Source: JACZWZ01 sp964194935
Lineage (GTDB): Bacteria; Actinomycetota; Acidimicrobiia; Spongiisociales; UBA11373
Reading direction: 5' to 3'
DNA: 64,000 nt
Assembly (NCBI GenBank): GCA_964194935.1
Contig: CAXMOL010000067.1
Coordinates: forward strand, 1-64,000
Below the pieces are notes generated by a model. The model was not told the DNA's origin, ran no database searches, and saw only the letters and a program-made list of their open reading frames with translations. Position numbers and translations under genes: made by a program. How positions within the stretch are numbered: position 1 is the first letter of the stretch; every line of letters begins with the position of its first letter. Positions 26,353 through 33,712 of this stretch are shown here, one piece after another.

Positions 26353-27858
26353 TCAACTCACGCCACAGATCTCACCCAGTGGCGGGATGCCCAACTGTTC
26401 CGACGTCGTCAACGGGTCACCTGACAGCACCCGCGCCACGGTGTCTCGGATGACCGAGACGATTGGGACCCAGTAACCCTGCGGGTTCTTGGCGACGTAG
26501 GCCGTGCCGGTGCCGACCAGTTCGGGGGCGTTCGGCATGAACCGCACTGAGATCATCGATCGGGTGTCGACCGACGTGGCGAGTTCGATGAAGTCTGGCC
26601 ACGCAGCCACCGGAATGTCGGTGATGACGCTGGCCTGGATGGCGGGCACCAGGCCAGGTAGCTCCGAGATGAGTGCGACGGGATTCATCTGTGCGGCCAA
26701 TGCTTCCAGTACGCAGCGCTGCCGTCCCATGCGGTTGTAGTCGTCGCTGCCCCGTCGGACCCGGGCGTACGACAACACCTCCTCGCCATCCATCTCGTAG
26801 GTGCCGGGGGCGAACAGCACCGGGATCTCATCGCCGCCGGGACGGGTGTACTGCTCATCCTCCACGAATGAGGTGACTGTGATCGTGAGTCCGCCGAGGG
26901 CGTCGACGATGGACACGAACCCGAGGAGTTCGACGAGGGCGTAGTTGTGGATGTCGATCCCGTAGAGGTACTCCACCAGGTCCATCACCGCTCGCGCCCC
27001 CGAGTTGTTGCCTCCCGGAAAGAGTTCGGGATGATCCAGGCCGTACTGATAGATCGTGTTGGCCAACTCGGGGTAGCAGTGGCACTCCCATTCGTTGTAG
27101 GCCGGGTGGTCTTCGGGAAAAGGGAGCTCGATCTGATTGCGGGGCAACTGCAACAGTGCCGCATCTCCAGTGACCGGATCAACCGAAACCACGATGATTG
27201 AGTCGGTTCGCAGCCCGGGCCGGTCCGGTCCGGCGTCGCCGCCGAGCAGCAGCACGTTTATCCGCCGTTCCGCCAGCGGTGCGAGCGTTGTGGACGTCGT
27301 GGTGGGAGCGATCGTTGTCGTCGTGGGCGCGACGGTGCTGGTCGTCGCCGGAGTCGTCGGTGGAGTTGTCGCCACCGTGATCGTCGTCGTGACTGCTGCC
27401 TGACCCGGATCGACCGAGTAGTCGTAGGTGAGCAGGTCATACAGGGCCAGGTTGCGTTGGGCGGCCCAGGCGTGTGGTGCGGCTACTGCTATTGCGAAGA
27501 CAGAAAGTAGGGCCGCAACTGTGAGAAGCCGTTTTCCGGCAAAGCCTCCACCGGCGAGCCAGTACGCATCCAATGCCGCCAGAGAGCGAAACGCCAGGAC
27601 CGCCACATTGGCCGCGAGGAGGAGCAGTAGGTATCCGGGATGTTCGAAGAACGGGCGGATTAGGTCGAGTGCGAATGCCTTGCCGTCGCTGAACAAGAGT
27701 GCAATCCCGACGATCGTCACCGGTAGGGCGACGATCAGAGTGAATGCGAGGAGCGCGGCTCCACGCCGCCGATGTCCTGCGAACAGATGCCCCAGTCCAG
27801 GGATTAGTCCGCTTAGAAAGGCGGCGACCACTGGCGATGCGGGTCCACGCAATCCCAC
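26353..27858 (-). CDS. LytR-CpsA-Psr (LCP) family cell-wall ligase with multi-helix N-terminus
   Basis: A 501-residue protein. About 150 N-terminal residues hold roughly four membrane helices and a GLIPGLGHLFAGHRRRG motif like that of small TM2/DUF5683 proteins. A Thr/Pro-rich linker (about residues 160-195) follows, then the LCP domain from INVLLLGGDAGPDRPGLRTD to SYARVRRGSDDYNRMGRQ, with the conserved Arg/Asp pyrophosphate-binding residues. LCP enzymes attach glycopolymers to peptidoglycan outside the membrane. The GTG start follows TAGGCT by 6 nt. It converges on pepN. Confidence 0.88.
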   Translation of the reverse strand: MGLRGPASPVVAAFLSGLIPGLGHLFAGHRRRGAALLAFTLIVALPVTIVGIALLFSDGKAFALDLIRPFFEHPGYLLLLLAANVAVLAFRSLAALDAYWLAGGGFAGKRLLTVAALLSVFAIAVAAPHAWAAQRNLALYDLLTYDYSVDPGQAAVTTTITVATTPPTTPATTSTVAPTTTTIAPTTTSTTLAPLAERRINVLLLGGDAGPDRPGLRTDSIIVVSVDPVTGDAALLQLPRNQIELPFPEDHPAYNEWECHCYPELANTIYQYGLDHPELFPGGNNSGARAVMDLVEYLYGIDIHNYALVELLGFVSIVDALGGLTITVTSFVEDEQYTRPGGDEIPVLFAPGTYEMDGEEVLSYARVRRGSDDYNRMGRQRCVLEALAAQMNPVALISELPGLVPAIQASVITDIPVAAWPDFIELATSVDTRSMISVRFMPNAPELVGTGTAYVAKNPQGYWVPIVSVIRDTVARVLSGDPLTTSEQLGIPPLGEICGVS

Positions 27859-27864
27859 GCGATC

Positions 27865-27870
27865 AGCCTA
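27865..27870 (-). promoter_or_regulatory. -10 hexamer TAGGCT of the LCP gene
   Basis: Placed 6 nt before the GTG at 27858 on the minus strand. Confidence 0.45.
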
Positions 27871-27971
27871 CGTCGCGTTCCAGCCGATCGCTCGCCGTCT
27901 GCTCGTTGACCGATCCTGGTTCGGCGTGACGACCCGTTTTGTGAAGACCGGGCGCAAATGGGAGTGCGGTC

Positions 27972-27977
27972 TAACCT
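27972..27977 (+). promoter_or_regulatory. -10 hexamer TAACCT of the small membrane protein
   Basis: Placed 7 nt before the ATG at 27985 and favours that start over the ATG at 27958. Confidence 0.4.
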
Positions 27978-27984
27978 TCGTCAG

Positions 27985-28221
27985 ATGCTGCGACTTCTCA
28001 TGCAAGTCGACGAGCTTGTCCCCGAGGATGTGCGCGATCGGGCCGACGAGATCATCGACACCGTAAAGGCTGATCCCACTCTGCTGGCCGTTCTCGTTGC
28101 GGTTGGTGTGGCCACCCTCGCACTCTTCGTGTGGGGACTCACCAAGCAGGTATTCAAGGCCACCTTGTTTGCCGGTCTCGCCAGTGCCGGCGTCTGGTAT
28201 TGGTACTTCAACGTCAAGTAG
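27985..28221 (+). CDS. small membrane protein, function unknown
   Basis: A 78-residue protein. The N-terminal half is an acidic amphipathic helix (VDELVPEDVRDRADEIIDTVK). The C-terminal half has one or two membrane helices (LLAVLVAVGVATLALFVWGL and FKATLFAGLASAGVWYWYF). The DUF-like arrangement of a soluble helix plus a membrane hairpin is common in small actinobacterial membrane proteins, but I cannot name a family. Codon use matches the neighbours. An in-frame ATG at 27958 would add 9 residues. Confidence 0.6.
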   Translation: MLRLLMQVDELVPEDVRDRADEIIDTVKADPTLLAVLVAVGVATLALFVWGLTKQVFKATLFAGLASAGVWYWYFNVK

Positions 28222-28224
28222 CGC

Positions 28225-28680
28225 CTACAGGCCGATGGCGACGAGTAGCCAGCCGACCCCCAACCCGTAGAGCCCAGCGATCACATCGTCGAGGGTGATC
28301 CCAACCGGCCCGTGCATCCGGTCGGCTGCTGCCACCCCGGGGAGCACCTTGAAGATGTCGGCTGCCCTCGCGACAACGACGGCTGCCACCCATGGAATCC
28401 CACCCAGTCCGACGATGGCGACCAGTGTTCCGGCCGTCTCATCCATGCAGATCCATCCGGGGTCCCCCTCTGCGGCGAATGGTTTGGCCGACCAGACCGA
28501 AGCGATCGTCGCAACCGTGGCCAATGTGAGCGTGATCCACCATTGCGCCCCTACCGCTAGGAGGCCTAATCCGATAGCGGCTCCCAAGGCTGCCCCAAAG
28601 GTTCCAGCTCCGGAGTCGGACCCCCACAGGCGCCGCGGGATCAGCCCGAGTCCGAACGATGAAGCGACAAGTCGATGCAT
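28225..28680 (-). CDS. pgpA: phosphatidylglycerophosphatase A
   Basis: A 151-residue PgpA-family membrane phosphatase removing the terminal phosphate of phosphatidylglycerophosphate. It has GAGTFGAALGAAIGL, DPGWICMDETAGTLVA (the acidic metal-binding DE pair), ARAADIFKVLPG and GPVGITLDDVIAGLYG, in the family order, and about four membrane helices. The ATG at 28680 follows TACGCT by 8 nt. It converges on the small membrane-protein gene and diverges from the S9 peptidase. Confidence 0.88.
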   Translation of the reverse strand: MHRLVASSFGLGLIPRRLWGSDSGAGTFGAALGAAIGLGLLAVGAQWWITLTLATVATIASVWSAKPFAAEGDPGWICMDETAGTLVAIVGLGGIPWVAAVVVARAADIFKVLPGVAAADRMHGPVGITLDDVIAGLYGLGVGWLLVAIGL

Positions 28681-28688
28681 GGCCCGCG

Positions 28689-28694
28689 AGCGTA
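28689..28694 (-). promoter_or_regulatory. -10 hexamer TACGCT of pgpA
   Basis: Placed 8 nt before the pgpA ATG. It is one half of a back-to-back promoter pair only about 40 nt wide. Confidence 0.4.
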
Positions 28695-28705
28695 ACTCTC
28701 ATCAC

Positions 28706-28711
28706 TAGCCT
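28706..28711 (+). promoter_or_regulatory. -10 hexamer TAGCCT of the S9 peptidase
   Basis: Placed 8 nt before the ATG at 28720 and only 2 nt before the ATG at 28714, which favours 28720 as the leaderless start. Confidence 0.4.
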
Positions 28712-28719
28712 CGATGACC

Positions 28720-30642
28720 ATGCGACCCGAACATCTCACTGCGTATGCCTCGCTGTCCGACCCGCAACTCCATCCCGACGGAGTGCGTATCGCATTCGTC
28801 GTCTCCCGAATGAACTTCGAGGAGGACAGATACGACCAAACGATCTGGGTGTGGGATGGAACCGCACCGACCCAATTCACGCATGGACCGGTCGACTTTC
28901 GGCCGCGCTGGTCTCCCGAGGGAGATCGACTGGCATTCTTGCGCGCCAGCGGCGAGCCGGGTGAGGGACCGCAGGTAGCGGTCATGGCTACGACCGGCGA
29001 AGCGCAGCTCGTGACGGAGTTCGACATCAAGGCCGTCGAAGCGGAGTGGTCGCCCGATGGATCTCGTCTCGCCGTAACAGGCGAAACCTGGAAAGCGGAC
29101 TGGGCTGATCTCGACGACGAGGAGCGCAACCGCAAGCCGCGCCGCATCGACGGCGCACGCTGGAGATATGACGGTGCCGGTTTCCTCCACGATCGGGTGC
29201 GCTCCATCTACCTGGTCGATCTGGTCGGTGGCGATCCGGTGGCGATCACCAGCGGTCATCTCGATGGAGGGATCATGTGGCGTCCCGATGGGTCCGCGGT
29301 CGGGTTTCTCAGCGCCCGTCATGCTCGTACCGGATTCGACGGGGCCAACCAGGCCTGGCAGATCGGAGTCGAGGGTGGTGAGCCGGAGGCACTCGTTGCT
29401 CCGGGGATGTGGTCAGTGTTGTCCTTCCGCCCCGACGGTGTGCCGCATGTCGTGGGACTGCCCGACGCCGCTGCGTATCCAGGTGTCTACGCCTTGTATC
29501 GGTTGGACAACGGGACTCCGGTCAGGCTCGCAGCCGATTACGACCGCAATCTGTATCCGCCGGCACCTGCGACGTCACCAGACGGCCCGCAATGGCTGGA
29601 CGATGGGTCGTGTCGGATCATCTCAGAAGATCGCGGCATCCTCAACGTGGTCGAGGTAGCGGCTGACGGCTCTTGGCATGAGGTGCTCGGCGGCCGGCGA
29701 CTGGTGACCGGAATGACGACACGCCCTGACGGAAGCGCGATGGCTCTGGTGTCCACGTCGGTCACCGACCCGGGGGAGTTGTACTGGTTCGAGGCTGGTG
29801 AGGAGAGCGCCATCACCGCCATCAACGCCGACTTCCGTGATGCCGCAGACCTGGTGGAGCCCGAGTTCTTCACCGTGGAAAACGATGGGGTCGAACTCGA
29901 TGTCTGGGTATTCATGCCCGTCGGCGGTGACAAGGTCCCGACTCTGCTCAACATCCACGGCGGACCGGCGACCCAGTACGGCTGGGGTTTCTTCGATGAG
30001 TTCCAGGTGTTCGCCGGCGCCGGTTACGGCGTTGTCGCGACCAACCCCCGTGGCTCTTCCGGACGCGGTGAAGAATTCGTGAGGGCTCCGGTGATGCGGT
30101 GGGTCGAGGATCGATCTCCGGATCTCGAGGATCTGCTTGCTGCGACGGATGCATCTCTCGAACGTTTCGACCGTCTGGATGGCGATCGACTGGGAATCAT
30201 GGGTGGGTCATACGGTGGCCTGATGTCGGCGAAGATCCTGGGTGTCGACCATCGCTGGAAGAGTGCCGTTCCGGAACGGGGTTTGTACAACTTCGCATCG
30301 TTTGCCGGTACGTCGGACATCGGGTTCTCGTTTCCCGGCAGGTATCTCGGAGACTGGAATTACGACGATTGGTCGGTCTTGTGGGAGGCCAGCCCGTTGC
30401 GCACCGCGCACCGCATCACGGCGCCATGTCTCATCGTGCACTCCGAAAACGATCACCGGTGTCCCATCGAACAGGGCGAGCAATTCTTCGGCGTGCTGCT
30501 CGACAACGGAATCGAGGCCGAGTTGCTGCGGTTCCCCGGGGAGGGCCACGAACTCTCCCGAGGTGGCAAACCGGTTCATCGCCGGGAGCGATTCGAGGCG
30601 ATTCTGGAGTGGCACAACCGCCATCTCGCGGCACCGGCCTAG
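28720..30642 (+). CDS. S9 family peptidase (acylaminoacyl-peptidase/prolyl oligopeptidase type)
   Basis: A 640-residue serine peptidase without a signal peptide. Residues 1 to about 370 form a TolB/WD40-like beta-propeller with repeated WSPDGSRLA-type blades. The C-terminal alpha/beta hydrolase has NIHGGPATQYGWGF, nucleophile GGSYGGLMS, aspartate region SENDHRCPIEQ and histidine GEGHELSRGGKP. It probably trims cytosolic peptides. Two ATGs lie 6 nt apart; 28720 is chosen from the -10 spacing, and 28714 is the alternative. Confidence 0.9.
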   Translation: MRPEHLTAYASLSDPQLHPDGVRIAFVVSRMNFEEDRYDQTIWVWDGTAPTQFTHGPVDFRPRWSPEGDRLAFLRASGEPGEGPQVAVMATTGEAQLVTEFDIKAVEAEWSPDGSRLAVTGETWKADWADLDDEERNRKPRRIDGARWRYDGAGFLHDRVRSIYLVDLVGGDPVAITSGHLDGGIMWRPDGSAVGFLSARHARTGFDGANQAWQIGVEGGEPEALVAPGMWSVLSFRPDGVPHVVGLPDAAAYPGVYALYRLDNGTPVRLAADYDRNLYPPAPATSPDGPQWLDDGSCRIISEDRGILNVVEVAADGSWHEVLGGRRLVTGMTTRPDGSAMALVSTSVTDPGELYWFEAGEESAITAINADFRDAADLVEPEFFTVENDGVELDVWVFMPVGGDKVPTLLNIHGGPATQYGWGFFDEFQVFAGAGYGVVATNPRGSSGRGEEFVRAPVMRWVEDRSPDLEDLLAATDASLERFDRLDGDRLGIMGGSYGGLMSAKILGVDHRWKSAVPERGLYNFASFAGTSDIGFSFPGRYLGDWNYDDWSVLWEASPLRTAHRITAPCLIVHSENDHRCPIEQGEQFFGVLLDNGIEAELLRFPGEGHELSRGGKPVHRRERFEAILEWHNRHLAAPA

Positions 30643-30684
30643 TCCTCGACTTGTTCCCACCGGTTGGTGCGGGGAGGATGTGAA

Positions 30685-31131
30685 GTGCGACCGTCAGGAG
30701 GGCAAGTGGGTCAGGAGCCGAATATCCACGTTGGGTTCGAGAACTTGCCGCGTGCGGTCCCGGAGCCGGCTGCACCGGCGCGCTGGTTACCGCAACGGCC
30801 AGGTGACTTTGTCTCGCCGGACGAGGTGCCCTGGGGTGGAGTCTTTGGCACCCCGGGACCGGACACCGGATTTGCGTACAAGATCGTCAAGAACCTCGAT
30901 CTGCCCGGAGGAGCGCATCGTCGCTCCGACATCGAGGCGGTCCTCGTCGCTGTGATGTCGGCGCGGTCCTCGTCGATCGGCCGTGCTCCGACGGCCGCGG
31001 ATGCCCCGGTGGCGATCGATCTCCTGGAGCTCACCGAAGCTTCGGCAGACTCCTTTGCCGGAATCGCTCACGACCACGTCCGGCTCGGCGCCGTCGTCGC
31101 GGCCATCCCAATGGAGCGCCTCACCTCATGA
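30685..31131 (+). CDS. conserved-looking protein of unknown function in the FAH-gltX operon
   Basis: A 148-residue soluble protein with no membrane segment. The only distinctive stretches are PARWLPQRPGDFVSPDEVPWGG, GFAYKIVKNLDLP and a helical C-terminal half (HRRSDIEAVLVAVMSARSSSIGRAPTAADAPVAIDLL). I recognise no domain. The GTG at 30685 is chosen because GGAGG lies 7 nt upstream; a TTG at 30664 is also in frame. The stop overlaps the FAH-family start by ATGA, so it is co-translated with that gene and gltX. Confidence 0.65.
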   Translation: MRPSGGQVGQEPNIHVGFENLPRAVPEPAAPARWLPQRPGDFVSPDEVPWGGVFGTPGPDTGFAYKIVKNLDLPGGAHRRSDIEAVLVAVMSARSSSIGRAPTAADAPVAIDLLELTEASADSFAGIAHDHVRLGAVVAAIPMERLTS

Positions 31132-31892
31132 AGATCGTGCGTGTAAAGCTCAAGGATGATGAGATCGCATACGGAGCGGTCGAACCAGAGGGGGTTCGAG
31201 TCCACCTTGGATCACCATTCGTGGCCTGGGAGCCGACGGAGTCCGTGCTGTCGTTCGACGAGGTCCAGCTCTTGGCCCCGGTCTTTCCGACCAAGATTGT
31301 GGGCATCGGTCGTAACTACGCCGAGCATGCTGCGGAGCAGGACGCCGCGGTACCCGACGAGCCGGTGATCTTCTTAAAGCCGTCGACTGCGGTGATCGGC
31401 CCCGGTCAGCCGATCGTTCTTCCACCCGAGGCGAGCATTGTTCACCACGAGGCCGAATTGGCGATCGTTGTCGGGAAGGTGAGCCGCAAGGTAAAGGCCG
31501 AAGACGCCTCGGCTCACATCATCGGTTACACCGCGGCCAATGATGTCTCGGCCCGCGACCTCCAGGCCAAGGATGGCCAGTGGATACGGGCCAAAGGATT
31601 CGACACCTTCTGCCCTCTTGGACCTGCGCTTGAAACGGAGCTGGACCCTGTCGGGTTGTCGATCACCTGTGCGGTAAACGGTGATATCAAACAGGACGGC
31701 AACACCGAAGACATGGTGTTTGGAGTTGCCGAGATCTTCGAGTTCGTAAGCCGAGTGATGACGCTGCTTCCGGGCGATGTGATCCTGACCGGTACTCCTG
31801 CCGGAGTCGGGCCGTTGATGGCCGGCGACTTTGTCGAGGTGTCGATCGAACGGATCGGCAGCCTGACCAATCCGGTAGTTGTCGGATCATGA
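31128..31892 (+). CDS. fumarylacetoacetate hydrolase (FAH) family protein
   Basis: A 254-residue FAH-fold enzyme. KIVGIGRNYAEHAAEQ, the acidic metal ligands around IVHHEAELAIVVGKVSR, AANDVSARDLQAKDGQW and ILTGTPAGVGPL follow the family order. Members act as acylpyruvate hydrolases, oxaloacetate decarboxylases or hydroxyhepta-diene-dioate isomerases in breakdown of aromatic or keto acids, and the exact activity is not readable. The gene overlaps both neighbours by ATGA. Confidence 0.88.
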   Translation: MKIVRVKLKDDEIAYGAVEPEGVRVHLGSPFVAWEPTESVLSFDEVQLLAPVFPTKIVGIGRNYAEHAAEQDAAVPDEPVIFLKPSTAVIGPGQPIVLPPEASIVHHEAELAIVVGKVSRKVKAEDASAHIIGYTAANDVSARDLQAKDGQWIRAKGFDTFCPLGPALETELDPVGLSITCAVNGDIKQDGNTEDMVFGVAEIFEFVSRVMTLLPGDVILTGTPAGVGPLMAGDFVEVSIERIGSLTNPVVVGS

Positions 31893-33331
31893 GCGTTCGG
31901 GTCAGGTTCGCTCCATCACCAACCGGCTACCTCCATGTTGGAGGCGGCCGTACCGCGCTCTACAACTGGCTCTTCGTGCGTCATCACGGTGGTGAATTCA
32001 TCCTGCGATCCGACGACACGGATGTTGAACGATCGACCGACGAGTTCCGCGCCGACATCCTCGACAGCCTGCGCTGGCTCGGAATCGACTGGGACGAGGG
32101 CGTTGAAGTGGGCGGCCCACAAGGCACCTATCGGCAAAGCGACCGGTTCGAGCGCTACGCCGAGGTTGCAGCGGGATTCGTGGCTGCCGGTGTCGGCTAC
32201 TACGACGGCGCCACTGCCGAAGATCTGCAAGCCATCCGCGACGAGGCAACGGCCTCTGGTTCTTCGCCGGTCTATGACGGCCGCCATCGACTGTCGGTGG
32301 CCGAGGCGCAGGAACGGATCGCCGCCGGATCACCGCCGCCGATCAGGTTCGGCATAAGCCGGCCGGGAACGACGCGGTTCGATGACGCGGTCCGGGGCGA
32401 GGTGGTGTTCGAGCATGCCAACGTCGATGACTTCGTGATTCTCCGTAGCGACGGTTCTCCGACCTACCACCTGGCGTCGACCGTCGACGACGTCGACTAC
32501 GCCGTCACCCACGTCGTTCGCGGTGAGGACATTCTGTCTTCCACGCCCAAGCACATCCTGATCACTGAGGCGATGGGGGTGGAGCCGCCGATATACGCCC
32601 ACCTGTCACTTCTGCATGGCCCTGATGGCAAGAAGCTCTCCAAGCGCCATGGGGACACGGCGATCCGGGCCTATCGCGATGCGGGCTTCCTGCCGGAAGC
32701 GGTGGTCAACTTTCTGGCGATCCTCGGTTGGTCTCCCGGAGACGATGAAGAAATCGTCTCGCTCGACGAGATGGTGCAGCGGTTCGAGTTGAGCGCCGTT
32801 TCCAAGAATCCGGCTGTTTTCGACACGACAAAGCTCGAGTGGATGAACGGCATGTACATCCGTGAGATGGGTGCTGAGGATTTTGCGTCCCAACTCGGGG
32901 CGCTGGTCGGAACCGATCTCGGGCGTGAGTTGTCGGCTGGCGAAATTCAGGCTCTCGTCGACCTGGCGCCTCTCGTGCAAGAGCGCGCCAAATTGTTGAC
33001 CGAGGTTGCCCCCCAGGTGAGGTTCTTGTTCGTCGATGAAGTCGAATACGACGAGGCCTCTTGGTCCAAGGCAATGAAGGCGCCCGCAGCCGCGACTGCA
33101 TTGCGTGGTGCCGCGGTGGCGATGGCGGATGTCGAGTGGACCCATGACGGTGTAGAAGCGGCGCTGCGGGCCATGCTCGACGAACTGGGATTGTCGGCCA
33201 GCAAGGGCCTCCAACCGCTACGGGTGGCGCTCACCGGATCCTCAGTGAGTCCGCCACTGTTCGAATCGATTGTCGCCGTCGGTCGGGAGTCGACCGTGGC
33301 CAGGTTCGAGGCTGCATTGGCCCGACTCTGA
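31889..33331 (+). CDS. gltX: glutamyl-tRNA synthetase
   Basis: A 480-residue class I synthetase. The HIGH-type motif is in PSPTGYLHVGGGRTALYNW and the KMSKS-type motif is DGKKLSKRHGD, with the alpha-helical anticodon-binding domain at the C-terminus. Because gatCAB is present and no glutaminyl-tRNA synthetase is seen, it is probably non-discriminating and charges both tRNA-Glu and tRNA-Gln with glutamate. The tRNA-Gln and tRNA-Glu genes follow within 250 nt, which supports that role. It overlaps the FAH gene by ATGA. Confidence 0.96.
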   Translation: MSVRVRFAPSPTGYLHVGGGRTALYNWLFVRHHGGEFILRSDDTDVERSTDEFRADILDSLRWLGIDWDEGVEVGGPQGTYRQSDRFERYAEVAAGFVAAGVGYYDGATAEDLQAIRDEATASGSSPVYDGRHRLSVAEAQERIAAGSPPPIRFGISRPGTTRFDDAVRGEVVFEHANVDDFVILRSDGSPTYHLASTVDDVDYAVTHVVRGEDILSSTPKHILITEAMGVEPPIYAHLSLLHGPDGKKLSKRHGDTAIRAYRDAGFLPEAVVNFLAILGWSPGDDEEIVSLDEMVQRFELSAVSKNPAVFDTTKLEWMNGMYIREMGAEDFASQLGALVGTDLGRELSAGEIQALVDLAPLVQERAKLLTEVAPQVRFLFVDEVEYDEASWSKAMKAPAAATALRGAAVAMADVEWTHDGVEAALRAMLDELGLSASKGLQPLRVALTGSSVSPPLFESIVAVGRESTVARFEAALARL

Positions 33332-33367
33332 GCCCAATGATGCTCGGCGTGAGCCGTCGCTCTCGTC

Positions 33368-33395
33368 TTGCCAGTTGAGACCCCGTCGCTACCAT
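33368..33395 (+). promoter_or_regulatory. promoter of the tRNA-Gln/tRNA-Glu unit
   Basis: TTGCCA (-35) and TACCAT (-10) are separated by 16 nt. The -10 ends 11 nt before the tRNA-Gln 5-prime end. Confidence 0.55.
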
Positions 33396-33406
33396 TCACC
33401 GGCCCT

Positions 33407-33478
33407 TCGGGGGTGGTGTAATTGGCAACACAGCGGGTTCTGGTCCCGTCGTTGAGGGTTCGAGTCCTTCCCCCCGAG
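33407..33478 (+). tRNA. tRNA-Gln (anticodon CTG)
   Basis: 72 nt that fold into a full cloverleaf. The acceptor TCGGGGG pairs with CCCCCGA, the D stem is GTGT/ACAC, the anticodon stem is GCGGG/CCCGT around TTCTGGT (CTG at positions 34-36), and the T arm is GAGGG-TTCGAGT-CCTTC. The CCA end is not encoded. It reads the CAG codon. It lies downstream of gltX and just before tRNA-Glu. Confidence 0.95.
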
Positions 33479-33503
33479 CGAAGGTGGTATGAATACCGCC
33501 CTC

Positions 33504-33576
33504 GGCCCCGTCGTCTAGCGGCCTAGGACGCTGGCCTCTCAAGCCAGTAACGCCGGTTCAAATCCGGTCGGGGCTA
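33504..33576 (+). tRNA. tRNA-Glu (anticodon CTC)
   Basis: 73 nt. The acceptor GGCCCCG pairs with CGGGGCT (one G-U), the anticodon stem is CTGGC/GCCAG around CTCTCAA (anticodon CTC), and the T arm is GCCGG-TTCAAAT-CCGGT. The CCA end is not encoded. It is 25 nt after tRNA-Gln and probably on the same transcript. It reads GAG. Confidence 0.95.
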
Positions 33577-33678
33577 CGTTGTCGAGAAGTCGCTCGTCAT
33601 GATTCGCCGGGTTGCTGTTCACCACCGGGCACATGTTGAGAGCGGGATCGACCCGGTAGAGTCACCGAACTCTGCGCT

Positions 33679-33712
33679 GAGGGGACTATGACCGCGAGGG
33701 GACTATGACCGC
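33679..33712 (+). repeat. 17-bp tandem duplication of the SD and start codon, creating a 6-codon leader
   Basis: GAGGGGACTATGACCGC occurs twice in tandem. The first copy opens ATG at 33688 and reads M-T-A-R-G-L then TGA. That TGA overlaps the ATG at 33705 of the following gene. Confidence 0.8.
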
